Shown piece by piece: positions 11,939 through 19,658 of a stretch of 64,000 nt of DNA. Where the stretch lies: positions 102,713,321-102,777,320 of the forward strand of contig JAOWCC010001634.1 of the NCBI GenBank assembly GCA_030867875.1, in the 5' to 3' direction. The translations under genes and the position numbers were made by a program. The stretch comes from Actinernus sp. WN-2022. Taxonomy: Eukaryota > Cnidaria > Anthozoa > Actiniaria > Actinernidae. Within the stretch, counting starts at the first letter, position 1, and the number at the start of each line of letters is the position of its first letter. Below the pieces are notes generated by a model. That model was given only the letters and a program-made list of their open reading frames with translations. It searched no databases and had not been told where the DNA came from.

Positions 11939-12639
11939 CAACAAGTGTTTATCCACTGCGTACAAATCTGCAATGTTGACCCTAAGGCCCTGTTTATATG
12001 AAGCACAGGAACAGGAACGAATTGTTGTGATGAAGCCGTTTTTGTCACTCGCCGGATCTCCAACATGTTTAGCACGGCCAAGAGCCTGGGAACGATGTTG
12101 GCGATTGGTCATTTGCATCATTATGACATCACACACTACAATGAACCATTACTCTTTCTGATACCTAATCTAATAAGTCGTTCTAATAATCGACCCTTTG
12201 AGCCTGGTTTTCAAGAAGCAGAATCGAAAGCACAAGAAGCTTTACGTTTTAAACGGAGACGTAAGTAGAAGCGTAGCCAGGGGAGTGTTCCAGGGGTCCA
12301 GACCCCACCCCCCTCGTGAATTACAAAGGGTATTTTTTTATGAAGCAGCTCTGTAAGATGATGGATCGCCAGACTCAGAATTCCCCTCGGAGCCTTCCCT
12401 CGCGGAACTCCTGGCTACGCCATAGGCGTAAGCTCGAAGGAAGCAGAGGTCAAAGTAACGGACGGTTCCCTTCTTCTGACGTTTTTGCTTCTGCCGCTTA
12501 ACATTCCAGTGGAAACTAGTCAAACGTAAGCAGAATCAGTAGAATTTAGCAAATCAGAATGATCATTTTCAGGCTCATAGCAATGTAAACATAGCACACA
12601 AGCGAGGTTTTCGCTTCTGAACGAGACTTATGGTTATGC
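11939..12639. other. Gene-free stretch left of the Polinton
   Basis: No supportable gene. A small inverted repeat lies at 12,271-12,425: GCGTAGCCAGGGGAGTGTTC at its left is mirrored by CGCGGAACTCCTGGCTACGC at its right, probably another MITE. The sequence from 11,985 (GGCCCTGTTTATATGAAGCA) looks like the start of a further dispersed repeat whose other end I could not find. Confidence 0.45.
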
Positions 12640-12644
12640 TTCCG

Positions 12645-12884
12645 AGTAGTATGTAAAGTAGCGGTTCTGGTGCAGTACCAACTTATTATCAATGCACGCC
12701 AATTTGCTGTTCCCTCACCCTCAACGCATTTGTTTGGATTTTGTAGACCACAATGCCCAAAATCCCAACTTATTATCTATTGAGTACCCTAGATGTTGTT
12801 ATTTTGGGCATTGTGGTCTACAAAATCCAAACAAATACGTCGTGGGTTCGGGGACAGCAAATTGGCGTGCATTGATAAACGTTG
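12645..12884 (+). repeat. Left terminal inverted repeat, internally palindromic
   Basis: It pairs with the right terminus at 28,232-28,470. It is also a hairpin in itself: the outer arm (12,645-12,759) is an imperfect reverse complement of 12,797-12,884, around a loop of about 38 bp. The inner arm stops at 12,884 and lacks the terminal 30 bp present at the right end. An open frame that begins in the loop is fused to the F-box gene, but the true start of that gene is outside the repeat. Confidence 0.9.
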
Positions 12885-13041
12885 TAATTCCGGCTCGCTT
12901 TGCCAAAACACGCCACTGTTCATACTACTATATACGGGGATGTACCATTTTTTCAACCAACATTTTTCCCCTATTAGAGATACGTACCATCATGTTATAT
13001 CACACATCGTAGTTACTATATCAAAACATCGGAAGTATACT

Positions 13042-13830
13042 ATGGCTAATATATTATACCTCCCTATGGAAATCTTGACTAAGATCGTAGAGTATGCCGG
13101 TCCCACATCATTTGCAAGCATCTCTTTGACTTCAAAACGTCTAAACGATGCAGCATCTCTAGCACGCTATGAAAACATAGACAAAGAGTTTCGTAGACTA
13201 GAAGTACTATTCGGGCTTATGTCTGCTCATAACGATGATGAGAGAGATAATTTGGCTAGGATCTTCAATATTTCCGATAATGCCGGATACGACGAAGATG
13301 TAGGACATAGCTTTGGTGGTGGTGATTTTGAGTGCTCATACTACTACGACGACAACGAGCATAACTACGATGGGGACGTATTAATCAATGCATGTAGGAA
13401 TAATAATTTTGATATCGTTAAGTGGCTCATTAAGCGCTTCAAGTTCGACATAGACGATATATACATCGCATGTGCACTATGCTACGCATGCGAAAATGGC
13501 CATCTTGATATCGTTAAGTTGCTCGTTAAGCACTCACAGATCCCAATCCCAATAGATGATGGAGATATGTTCTATGATGGTACGCTATCCAAGGCCAGTA
13601 GGAACGGCTTTCTTGACGTCGTTAAGTGGATCATTAAGCACTTTGATCCCGAAACATATGATAGAGACGCCATACGCGCACTACGTTATGCCTACGATAA
13701 TGATCATCACGATATCGTTAAGTGTCTCGTTGAGCACTTCTTCCAGCTCACCGTAGAGGACGAAAAGGCGGCAGCTTGGCGTAGAGAACGAATTCGTGAG
13801 AATGACAGCCGTCAATACATACCCATTTAA
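13042..13830 (+). CDS. F-box/ankyrin-repeat protein of the Polinton
   Basis: 262 residues from the ATG at 13,042; the frame is open further upstream but that part lies in the terminal repeat. Residues about 5-40 fit an F-box (LPMEILTKIVEYA, then SLTSKRLNDAAS), the module that binds Skp1 in SCF ubiquitin ligases. An acidic linker follows. Four ankyrin-like units lie at about 112-135, 143-167, 180-203 and 210-233, each carrying a variant of ACENGHLDIVKLLVKH. The N-terminal F-box followed by ankyrins is the order I recall from giant viruses and is opposite to poxviral proteins. Inference: a substrate adaptor that redirects host ubiquitination. It appears intact. A polyadenylation signal AATAAA lies at 13,852. 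Confidence 0.8.
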   Translation: MANILYLPMEILTKIVEYAGPTSFASISLTSKRLNDAASLARYENIDKEFRRLEVLFGLMSAHNDDERDNLARIFNISDNAGYDEDVGHSFGGGDFECSYYYDDNEHNYDGDVLINACRNNNFDIVKWLIKRFKFDIDDIYIACALCYACENGHLDIVKLLVKHSQIPIPIDDGDMFYDGTLSKASRNGFLDVVKWIIKHFDPETYDRDAIRALRYAYDNDHHDIVKCLVEHFFQLTVEDEKAAAWRRERIRENDSRQYIPI

Positions 13831-13851
13831 GACCATAAGAAGAAAAAACCC

Positions 13852-13857
13852 AATAAA
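13852..13857 (+). terminator. Polyadenylation signal after F-box/ankyrin gene
   Basis: A perfect AATAAA lies 22 bp after the stop codon, followed by A-rich sequence. Its position makes it the likely cleavage signal for the leftmost Polinton gene. Confidence 0.5.
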
Positions 13858-13885
13858 GAAAACAAAACAAAAAAAAACTCATGCG

Positions 13886-13936
13886 AATGATGCACCCACT
13901 ACCAAAAACGACGTCCACCAATACGCACCCATTTAA
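13886..13936 (+). pseudogene. Second copy of the F-box/ankyrin gene tail
   Basis: Seventeen codons ending QYAPI and a stop, with ND about ten residues earlier, mirror the end of the gene just upstream, which finishes QYIPI and a stop. The surrounding DNA (CACCCATTTAAGA and similar) is also related. It looks like the last few codons of a paralogue left after loss or recombination of a tandem gene copy. Confidence 0.5.
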
Positions 13937-14018
13937 GAACCAGAACCTCTCCCTTTTCCTTCCTTCTCCTTTTTTTTTTTTTTTTTTTTTCCCTTTTCAG
14001 AGAGGTTGCCGGGCGATT
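13937..14018. other. Pyrimidine tract between convergent Polinton genes
   Basis: C/T-rich sequence with a run of about 20 T ending near 13,991. It separates the rightward F-box/ankyrin gene from the leftward fibre gene and is probably their shared 3' region. Nothing coding. Confidence 0.5.
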
Positions 14019-14672
14019 CTATTCTGATGAACATCTTATGACTCCAATACTATCATGGCTCCTTGTTAGCCCAGACACTTCCTCTACGATCATACTTGAG
14101 GTAACGTAACTATTCCACGGAGCATTTTGATTATTGAATATCTTATTGAGTGTGACAGTTCCTGTGTCTTTCACTTTTATCTGTAATTTATATGTGTGTG
14201 GGGTCTTATTGATTGGAACGTGGAATCCCTTATGGGACACACAGGTAAGAGTTTCTGGATTGATTGCTAATTGTGTGCCAAAGCTAGCTCTGTTACGGGT
14301 TTGAATGCTACTATTTGGTAACGAATTCACACTGATGAAATATATTAATCCTTGACTCGTAGTTACGACCCAGCGAAACCATACGTTAGCTCCTCCTGTG
14401 TCACATCCAAGGTAAATCGTACACGACAGCCGAATTAAGTGTGTTACGCTCTTGGGATATATTGTGATGAAGAAGTGTGGTAGGTCTCCCCACTCCATGT
14501 CTGCGTGGCGCCATACATTTGAAATTTCCTTTGCTATATAAGTGACTGTCTTAATAGGAACTAATTCGCGCACTCTTAGTTCGATAAGGTACTCATTATC
14601 ATCGAAGACAGCAGGATTCACGAAAGTGTTTGACATTAATGCTCCAGCAATAAGGGCAACGTATATAGTCAT
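14019..14672 (-). CDS. Fibre-like beta-rich globular protein, start uncertain
   Basis: 217 residues from the first ATG, but the frame is open to about 14,933 without a start codon, and the extra 87 codons look like protein (Ser/Thr-rich, alternating hydrophobic residues as in beta strands). That extended frame begins just where the collagen-like frame upstream stops (14,938-14,940). The simplest reading is that collagen stalk and globular head were one gene that has been broken by mutations around 14,935, where both frames have stops; alternatively they are two genes. No known domain recognised. By analogy with collagen-stalked viral and phage fibres the product may be a surface attachment head; this is inference. 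Confidence 0.5.
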   Translation of the reverse strand: MTIYVALIAGALMSNTFVNPAVFDDNEYLIELRVRELVPIKTVTYIAKEISNVWRHADMEWGDLPHFFITIYPKSVTHLIRLSCTIYLGCDTGGANVWFRWVVTTSQGLIYFISVNSLPNSSIQTRNRASFGTQLAINPETLTCVSHKGFHVPINKTPHTYKLQIKVKDTGTVTLNKIFNNQNAPWNSYVTSSMIVEEVSGLTRSHDSIGVIRCSSE

Positions 14673-14937
14673 TATTTGATTAGACGATTGATCATGTGTG
14701 ACTGTGAAGGATAGTTTACCTGTATGGGTACTCGTGGTTATGCTAAGCTCTTTAAAAGCCGTATATGTGGATCCTCCTATTCTACCACTTTTTTCTGTGT
14801 TTGATACGAATCCTATGTTTTGCTCAATTGATAAAGGGCCTAATGTTAGGATTCCAAGATTTGCATAAATTTCGAGCCTAATTGTGTATGCGCTATTACT
14901 TTTTAATCCGTGGTTTGGGTCGTCGTGGATTGGTTAA

Positions 14938-15387
14938 CTATTCTACCGATTGAGGTGAGAAGGTTTCAAGGATTTTAAAACCTTGGTGCTCCGAAGGAAT
15001 CATACCCACTGTTGAGTACGCATCCTTAATGATCATGAATGTGGTTACGCTGCTTGATGACGCCCAATTACTAGACTTCATAAGAAATTTACCACAATTG
15101 AAGGTTAGACTACTATGCGTAACGCCAGACCTGTGGACGCCTCTGTCTCCTTTTGGGCCGTGGAGACCTGTGTCACCCTTATCTCCTTTTACCCCTTGGA
15201 TACCAGCATCTCCTTTTGGACCTGTATCGCCTTTATCTCCTTTTACCCCTTGAATACCAGCATCTCCTTTCGGACCTGTGTCGCCTCTATCTCCTTTTGG
15301 ACCTTGGAGGCCTGGGTCACCTCTAGCACCTTTTGACCCCTCTTTCAGATCTTGTTCTTTATCATCCAAATCATTGAAAATGCCCAT
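14938..15387 (-). CDS. Collagen-like Polinton protein (fibre stalk)
   Basis: 149 residues from the ATG at 15,387, which is preceded by ATATAAG. After an acidic N-terminus there are 22 consecutive Gly-X-Y triplets (about residues 17-83) rich in GPKGD and GDKGDTG. An 18-residue block is repeated in tandem, seen in the DNA as a 54 bp repeat at about 15,180-15,290. The N-terminal MGIFND resembles the MGLFNT of the gene at 17,086 and could be an N-myristoylation site. The C-terminal 60 residues are not collagenous. Collagen repeats form trimeric stalks in bacteriophage and giant-virus fibres; a role as a virion fibre is inference. Confidence 0.75.
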   Translation of the reverse strand: MGIFNDLDDKEQDLKEGSKGARGDPGLQGPKGDRGDTGPKGDAGIQGVKGDKGDTGPKGDAGIQGVKGDKGDTGLHGPKGDRGVHRSGVTHSSLTFNCGKFLMKSSNWASSSSVTTFMIIKDAYSTVGMIPSEHQGFKILETFSPQSVE

Positions 15388-15470
15388 CTTATATTAATAA
15401 CCCCACAAGATTCCTCTTACACCTCTATTAGAGGAGTGCCAGTATAAGTATATGCGAAAGCTCTGACGGT

Positions 15471-15824
15471 ATGGATCAAAAATTAATAGATACCCTCTAC
15501 AGGATTTCCAATGGGCCAACTGCGGGCGATCTTATTAAGTCGCTAAACAAGTCAGAGTCAGAGCCAGAGCCAGAGCAGCCCCCACCTCCCACATACCATC
15601 GTTATGAGGATAGGAGCCATCCCACAAAATTCTTGAGTCATAGCCGATACGGGTGGATTGACCAACTCGAGCGGGAGTCGATTCTTAACCTATTTAGTCA
15701 GGTCGTACGCGCCTTTACTTTATCTTGTGATGAATGGCGGCTCCCAAAGCTTTCATTCATATTCGGAAAAATGTTTGAGCTCCGCGGAGATCATGAGCGG
15801 GCGGCCCTATGTGGTGGAATATAA
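15471..15824 (+). CDS. Unknown Polinton protein, apparently shortened by a stop
   Basis: 117 residues from the ATG at 15,471; TATAAGTATATG lies about 25 bp upstream. There is a Glu-Pro repeat and a PPPP stretch near residues 30-40, then a helical region. I do not recognise a family. After the TAA at 15,822-15,824 the same frame stays open for 28 more protein-like codons (aromatic and charged residues) to a stop at 15,909, which suggests a nonsense change in an originally longer gene. It faces away from the collagen gene and shares that gene's intergenic promoter region. Confidence 0.5.
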   Translation: MDQKLIDTLYRISNGPTAGDLIKSLNKSESEPEPEQPPPPTYHRYEDRSHPTKFLSHSRYGWIDQLERESILNLFSQVVRAFTLSCDEWRLPKLSFIFGKMFELRGDHERAALCGGI

Positions 15825-16007
15825 CTCGGCGTTAAGACACAAAAGAAGTACGATAGGATCTGGCACCGCATTCTATATTGGATAGAGCAGGACGCCGCTA
15901 AAGACTGTTAATAGGTTCCATAACGTAAATAAAACCACCCCCTCCCCCGCTCGATAATTAAATGAGTTTGTTTCGCAGTTTTTCCTTTTCTTCCTCGTGA
16001 ATGCGGG

Positions 16008-16538
16008 CTACCAAGTCGGCTGGGGGGTTTTATTGTCCCAAGTTTTTTGACGAATCTCCTGCCTCATCGCTTCGTATTTCTCGTACTCTGAGAGGATGAG
16101 TGTGAACTCTTTATCATCGATCTTATTGTCCTGGAGGGCCTTAGAGACCAAACCACGCACCGTGTTTAATGTAGCCTTACCACAAGCCAGCGTCTGCTCG
16201 TGCTTGATCAATTTCTGAGCGAGTCGTTTGGAAGCAGCGGTTGAAGAGACCGATATGAGCCCAAAGAGGCCACCACCACCCCCTAAAGGAACTCCAACCA
16301 GGATCCCGAGACCGGAAAGGCTGGTGGCTAGACCGGAAACGCCGAGAGCAACACGCAGACTCCCAGTAACCATAGCAAGCCCGCGAAAAAGAGCACAGGC
16401 GCGTGAGTATTTCTTACGAATACCTGCGGAATCCTTTATAGCATTCTCAAGGGAGGTCTGCACGTCACATATTTTTTGGAGGCGAAACGCTTGCCCCTCA
16501 TCATTAGCGGAGAGTACGGGGTAAAGCTTAGATTCCAT
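16008..16538 (-). CDS. Conserved Polinton protein with glycine-rich hydrophobic hairpin
   Basis: 176 residues from the ATG at 16,538, preceded by TATATATCGCT. An N-terminal charged helix is followed by two hydrophobic Gly/Leu/Val-rich segments (about residues 54-100, including GVPLGGGGGLFGLI) and a C-terminal charged helical region. This layout suggests a membrane-inserting hairpin between coiled-coil parts. I recall similar proteins next to cnidarian Polinton genes, of unknown function. A run of six C at about 16,022 is followed, in another frame, by a charged C-terminal tail of about 20 codons, so a one-base change in that run has probably truncated the end. Confidence 0.65.
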   Translation of the reverse strand: MESKLYPVLSANDEGQAFRLQKICDVQTSLENAIKDSAGIRKKYSRACALFRGLAMVTGSLRVALGVSGLATSLSGLGILVGVPLGGGGGLFGLISVSSTAASKRLAQKLIKHEQTLACGKATLNTVRGLVSKALQDNKIDDKEFTLILSEYEKYEAMRQEIRQKTWDNKTPQPTW

Positions 16539-16555
16539 AGCGATATATAATATGT

Positions 16556-17086
16556 TTAAACAAAAGTACCGAATGCATATATCTGTACTTTCTGGAGAGT
16601 GGGGAAATTGTGGGATAAGACATACGACTGTTCGCCGGGCTCACTACACATCTCTATGGTAGACTCTAAGTACTGCTGATTCCCTTTTCCATCGATGTCG
16701 CCCTGTTTGCGGCTGCTACCCTGCACTAGAGGGGCAGCTAAGGTCAGAAGGACTCCGGGAGATGCGAAGACTTCTATTCTTAAGGTGTACGTCCGACCTG
16801 CTTGCAGGCCCTGATTGATATCGTCACTAACAGGCAGGCGGAGAACCAGCGTTTCTTCGGTGTTAGGAGGAATCCGATCGACGGCGTAGAATGTTGGGTA
16901 CTTTGGCCCAAAACCAGAGCTTGCAAAGGGTCCGTTGATCAGCCTCAGAGCCCCAGACGTTACACGCCACAAAGATCTCTCCCGCAGAAACCCGAAGGCG
17001 TTGGAGGTGTGGTGGGCCGGCTCGCTAACTTCTACTTGCCTCGGCGGGCCTGCAGAGGGTTGATACCCAGTGTTAAAGAGGCCCAT
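16556..17086 (-). CDS. Unknown Polinton virion-associated protein, MGLF start
   Basis: 176 residues; starts MGLFNTGY, a plausible N-myristoylation site, and is otherwise beta-rich (for example TEETLVLRLPVSDD and YTLRIEVFASPG). Its first 14 bp overlap the end of the ATPase gene (17,073-17,086), so the two were probably expressed from neighbouring or shared transcripts. No catalytic motif is visible. I recall relatives in cnidarian Polintons beside the ATPase but no function. The frame is intact. Confidence 0.65.
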   Translation of the reverse strand: MGLFNTGYQPSAGPPRQVEVSEPAHHTSNAFGFLRERSLWRVTSGALRLINGPFASSGFGPKYPTFYAVDRIPPNTEETLVLRLPVSDDINQGLQAGRTYTLRIEVFASPGVLLTLAAPLVQGSSRKQGDIDGKGNQQYLESTIEMCSEPGEQSYVLSHNFPTLQKVQIYAFGTFV

Positions 17087-17717
17087 GAAAGTTCCGCGTC
17101 ACCCGTTTCTTAGGCTTATCAACACAAAGGAAGGAGAACGGTTGGCAGGTCGCTTTCTCGTATTGTTCAGGTGTCACTCCAAGCTCGCTTCCAATACAGT
17201 TCTTCTCACGTTTGGTTGGGAAGTCTGCTATATAGTAATGCGAACAATTTAACCGAATCGTCTTTGGGGTGGCAAAGAAGGTCTGCGCTAAGTATATCGG
17301 GCTACAGTTCTTGTGGCGGCCGCCCGTGAAGTATTCCACAATGGGCTTCTGGTTTTTTTCCGTGATGAAGTCGTCAAAGATAACAACCTTCCGGGATTCT
17401 TGATCGAGGGTCTGTAGAGGTACGATATCGTCGATGTCGCTGCTACCCTCCAGAATGGGGTACCCAACCTCCTCACTTAACCCACTGAAAAGGGCACAAA
17501 GGTCGCGATACTTCTCTTGGTCGAGATTGCGGGCATAAAGATATATCTTATCGTAGTACAAAAGCGGGGCGCGGAGCATGTGAATAAGCAAGTTTGTCTT
17601 CCCACCCCCCGAGGGGGCAGCGATAAGCATTCGGAAAGGCTCGCTAGGCATAAAAGGGTAGAGCTGCTTATACTTCGTGATTGCGTCCTTCCCACCATCA
17701 TAGTTCGGAATCTCCAT
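17073..17717 (-). CDS. Genome-packaging ATPase (FtsK/HerA, A32-like)
   Basis: 214 residues from the ATG at 17,717. Walker A is APSGGGKTN at residues 34-42; Walker B is VVIFDDF at about 111-117, with the acidic pair DD for Mg and catalysis. Length and spacing fit the compact packaging ATPases of Polintons, virophages and adintoviruses, which pump DNA into the preformed capsid. The start is preceded by TATATATAGCT. It diverges from the gene at 17,793, giving a 75 bp shared promoter region that contains a repeated phrase CAACTAAGCTGATTTT. The frame is intact. Confidence 0.9.
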   Translation of the reverse strand: MEIPNYDGGKDAITKYKQLYPFMPSEPFRMLIAAPSGGGKTNLLIHMLRAPLLYYDKIYLYARNLDQEKYRDLCALFSGLSEEVGYPILEGSSDIDDIVPLQTLDQESRKVVIFDDFITEKNQKPIVEYFTGGRHKNCSPIYLAQTFFATPKTIRLNCSHYYIADFPTKREKNCIGSELGVTPEQYEKATCQPFSFLCVDKPKKRVTRNFHGPL

Positions 17718-17792
17718 AGCTATATATATATGTATAACTAAGCTGATTTTATTCCAACTAAGCTGATTTTTTATTTCAACTAAGTTATAGAT

Positions 17793-18275
17793 ATGGACCT
17801 CGAAGCTTTTCAGCTACATGCTCTTCCTCAGATAGAGGCGGGACGGATGGTCAATCTTGTTCATAGCACCTTAAAGAAGGAGGAACACGCCAGGCAAGAT
17901 ACTTATGAAAAACAGAAGAAAGCATTTGAGCCCATCATCGAGGAACTCGAAGAGCTACGGGAAGAGGTCGAAGCCGCTGCGCCACCACCGTTTGTGCCGG
18001 CACTTCCTGCGCCTCCAGAACAACAAGCCTTGCCCGCCCCTGTAGGACTTGTTGTGGATCCCAACCACGGCTTCACCTCCGAAGAGCTGCAGATGCTAAC
18101 CGAGTTAGGGCTACCAACACCGAAGGAAGCCTTTCAACAAGGTACCGAGAAGGAAGCTCGAGGCGCCGCAGCAAACCTGAATAAGAAACTCGGTGGGAAG
18201 AAGAGCCGGGCAAAGGTCGGGTCGCCGCAAAGAGCGGTATTTGAAAAAAAATCGCACTTAATAAAAAGTTTATGA
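17793..18275 (+). CDS. Polinton virion protein, coiled-coil and proline-rich
   Basis: 160 residues. Residues about 25-60 are a charged coiled coil; 60-90 is Pro/Ala-rich; the C-terminus is basic. TTATAG lies 3 bp before the ATG. Its stop overlaps the next start in the tetranucleotide ATGA (18,272-18,275). In related elements as I remember them, the equivalents of this frame and the next form one protein of about 250-300 residues, so the pair may be a split gene; the overlap could also allow termination-reinitiation. No catalytic motif. Confidence 0.6.
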   Translation: MDLEAFQLHALPQIEAGRMVNLVHSTLKKEEHARQDTYEKQKKAFEPIIEELEELREEVEAAAPPPFVPALPAPPEQQALPAPVGLVVDPNHGFTSEELQMLTELGLPTPKEAFQQGTEKEARGAAANLNKKLGGKKSRAKVGSPQRAVFEKKSHLIKSL

Positions 18276-18541
18276 AGAAGGCGGATACTATTTGGGACGG
18301 TCGAGCAACCCTACAACCACAGCAAGGTCAAGGGGGGCGACGCAAGCGGGGCGGGGCTATATACTATACCGGTCCGGGCGACCCGCTTGATCGGCTGGAG
18401 ATCCTCGGAGGGTCTCTAAAGGGTGGAAATACGAGTCGGCAAGTGAAGCAAGAGGTTTCTGACATAGCACACAAGCTGCGCGACCTCGGGGAGGTTGCCA
18501 ACACCCAACTCACAGCCCTCTTGCGCAATTATGGGACATAG
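18272..18541 (+). CDS. Small Polinton protein, C-terminal partner of upstream ORF
   Basis: 89 residues. A basic N-terminus (GGRRKRGG) precedes AIYYTGPGDPLDRLEIL and a helical tail with GGNTSRQVKQEV. The last part matches the conserved C-terminal motif I recall for the longer cnidarian Polinton protein. YTGPGDPL also resembles the calcium loop YTGPGNPL of the PLA2 gene at 22,131, but no His-Asp pair follows, so it is not a phospholipase. It overlaps the upstream stop by ATGA. Confidence 0.55.
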   Translation: MKKADTIWDGRATLQPQQGQGGRRKRGGAIYYTGPGDPLDRLEILGGSLKGGNTSRQVKQEVSDIAHKLRDLGEVANTQLTALLRNYGT

Positions 18542-18553
18542 AATATAGGCACT

Positions 18554-19312
18554 ATGGATCGAGCGCTCTACATCTCATCTGTGGCTCGGGTGAAAGTCGG
18601 GGTCTCTCGCCCTGATAGCTTTACGATTAAGTACACTCCTACCTTACAACTTCCACCAAACATGAGGCACTCGTTAGCACTCGATAAACTTTCTATGACA
18701 TACTCCTGGCACAACATCACTCCTGTGTATCAAAACAACAGTGTGAAATACAGCCCCGACGGCGGCAATAACTGGACGGAGGTGGATTTTCCAAATGGTA
18801 TGTATTCGTACGATGACTTGGATGACTACCTGCATCAGACTATGAAGCATAAAAAACACGATCCGAAGAGCATTTCCATTATCTTTGTCCTCACGAGTTA
18901 CAAAGTGGTGATCGAGCTCGTTGGTAGTTATCAAATAGATCTCAGTGGGACGAAATTCTGCGAACTCCTAGGATTCGAGCCAAAGGTCATAACCAAATCC
19001 GAGTACGGAACGAAACTACCCAACATCACCAACTCAATCGATTCTCTCCACATAAGAACCACTGCCATTTCAGATTCTCTGGTGAGCGGTGTGTCCGGCA
19101 ATACGATCGCCGTCATCCCAACGGACAATCTTCAGCGCTCTTACCCATTCTCGGTCGAGCCTAAGCGGGCACTCTTTACACCCCTGACGTCGAATAGCAT
19201 CAGTCACATGAGCTTTTTCGTAACCGACGCCCTCAATAGACCCGTAGACCTCAGCGATATTGACTGGCATATGACGCTAATCTTACGAAGCGAAAAATTA
19301 TTCCAGCCTTAA
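18554..19312 (+). CDS. Penton-like minor capsid protein
   Basis: 252 residues; ATATAG lies 8 bp before the ATG. Segments such as SRPDSFTIKYTP, LALDKLSMTYSWHNI and FPNGMYSYDDLDDYLH match the minor capsid (penton, single jelly-roll) family of Polintons and adintoviruses as I remember it, and the predicted structure is mostly beta. It would form the five-fold vertices of the icosahedral particle. It sits between the coiled-coil genes and the small basic virion gene, upstream of the major capsid, as expected for the virion module. The frame is intact. Confidence 0.75.
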   Translation: MDRALYISSVARVKVGVSRPDSFTIKYTPTLQLPPNMRHSLALDKLSMTYSWHNITPVYQNNSVKYSPDGGNNWTEVDFPNGMYSYDDLDDYLHQTMKHKKHDPKSISIIFVLTSYKVVIELVGSYQIDLSGTKFCELLGFEPKVITKSEYGTKLPNITNSIDSLHIRTTAISDSLVSGVSGNTIAVIPTDNLQRSYPFSVEPKRALFTPLTSNSISHMSFFVTDALNRPVDLSDIDWHMTLILRSEKLFQP

Positions 19313-19319
19313 TATAGAG

Positions 19320-19628
19320 ATGCCTTACTATAACGAATACAAGAGGCGCTACGACCCTGGAGCGGGAAAGTTTATCTACACGCATGTCCACGGTGAAGGT
19401 CTTTTTGATTCGCTGAAAAGCTTTGGTCGGCGCGCTTTGGGTAAAGCAGCTAAGTCCGCAGTCAAGTCCGCAGTCAAGTCCGCAACCAAAGCACCCGTGA
19501 CCCAAGCGCCTTCACAGACACCCGATGGCGGAGCTAAGATTGTTCAGCTTCTACGAGGGCCCGCGGTGTCACAGTTGACTACGGCGGATCGGATCAACCG
19601 CTTGCTGCAGGGTGGGAGAGTCTTTTAG
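19320..19628 (+). CDS. Small basic virion protein with KSA repeats
   Basis: 102 residues; AATATAGAG directly precedes the ATG and only 7 bp separate it from the penton stop. After a Tyr/Arg-rich start comes GLFDSLKSFGRRALG, a likely amphipathic helix, then a tandem run AKSAVKSAVKSATKA coded by direct DNA repeats. This composition is reminiscent of adenoviral core or membrane-lytic minor proteins (pX, pVI), which is only analogy. The frame is intact. Confidence 0.6.
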   Translation: MPYYNEYKRRYDPGAGKFIYTHVHGEGLFDSLKSFGRRALGKAAKSAVKSAVKSATKAPVTQAPSQTPDGGAKIVQLLRGPAVSQLTTADRINRLLQGGRVF

Positions 19629-19658
19629 TTTGTACTTATATATAGCGATAGCGTAAGT

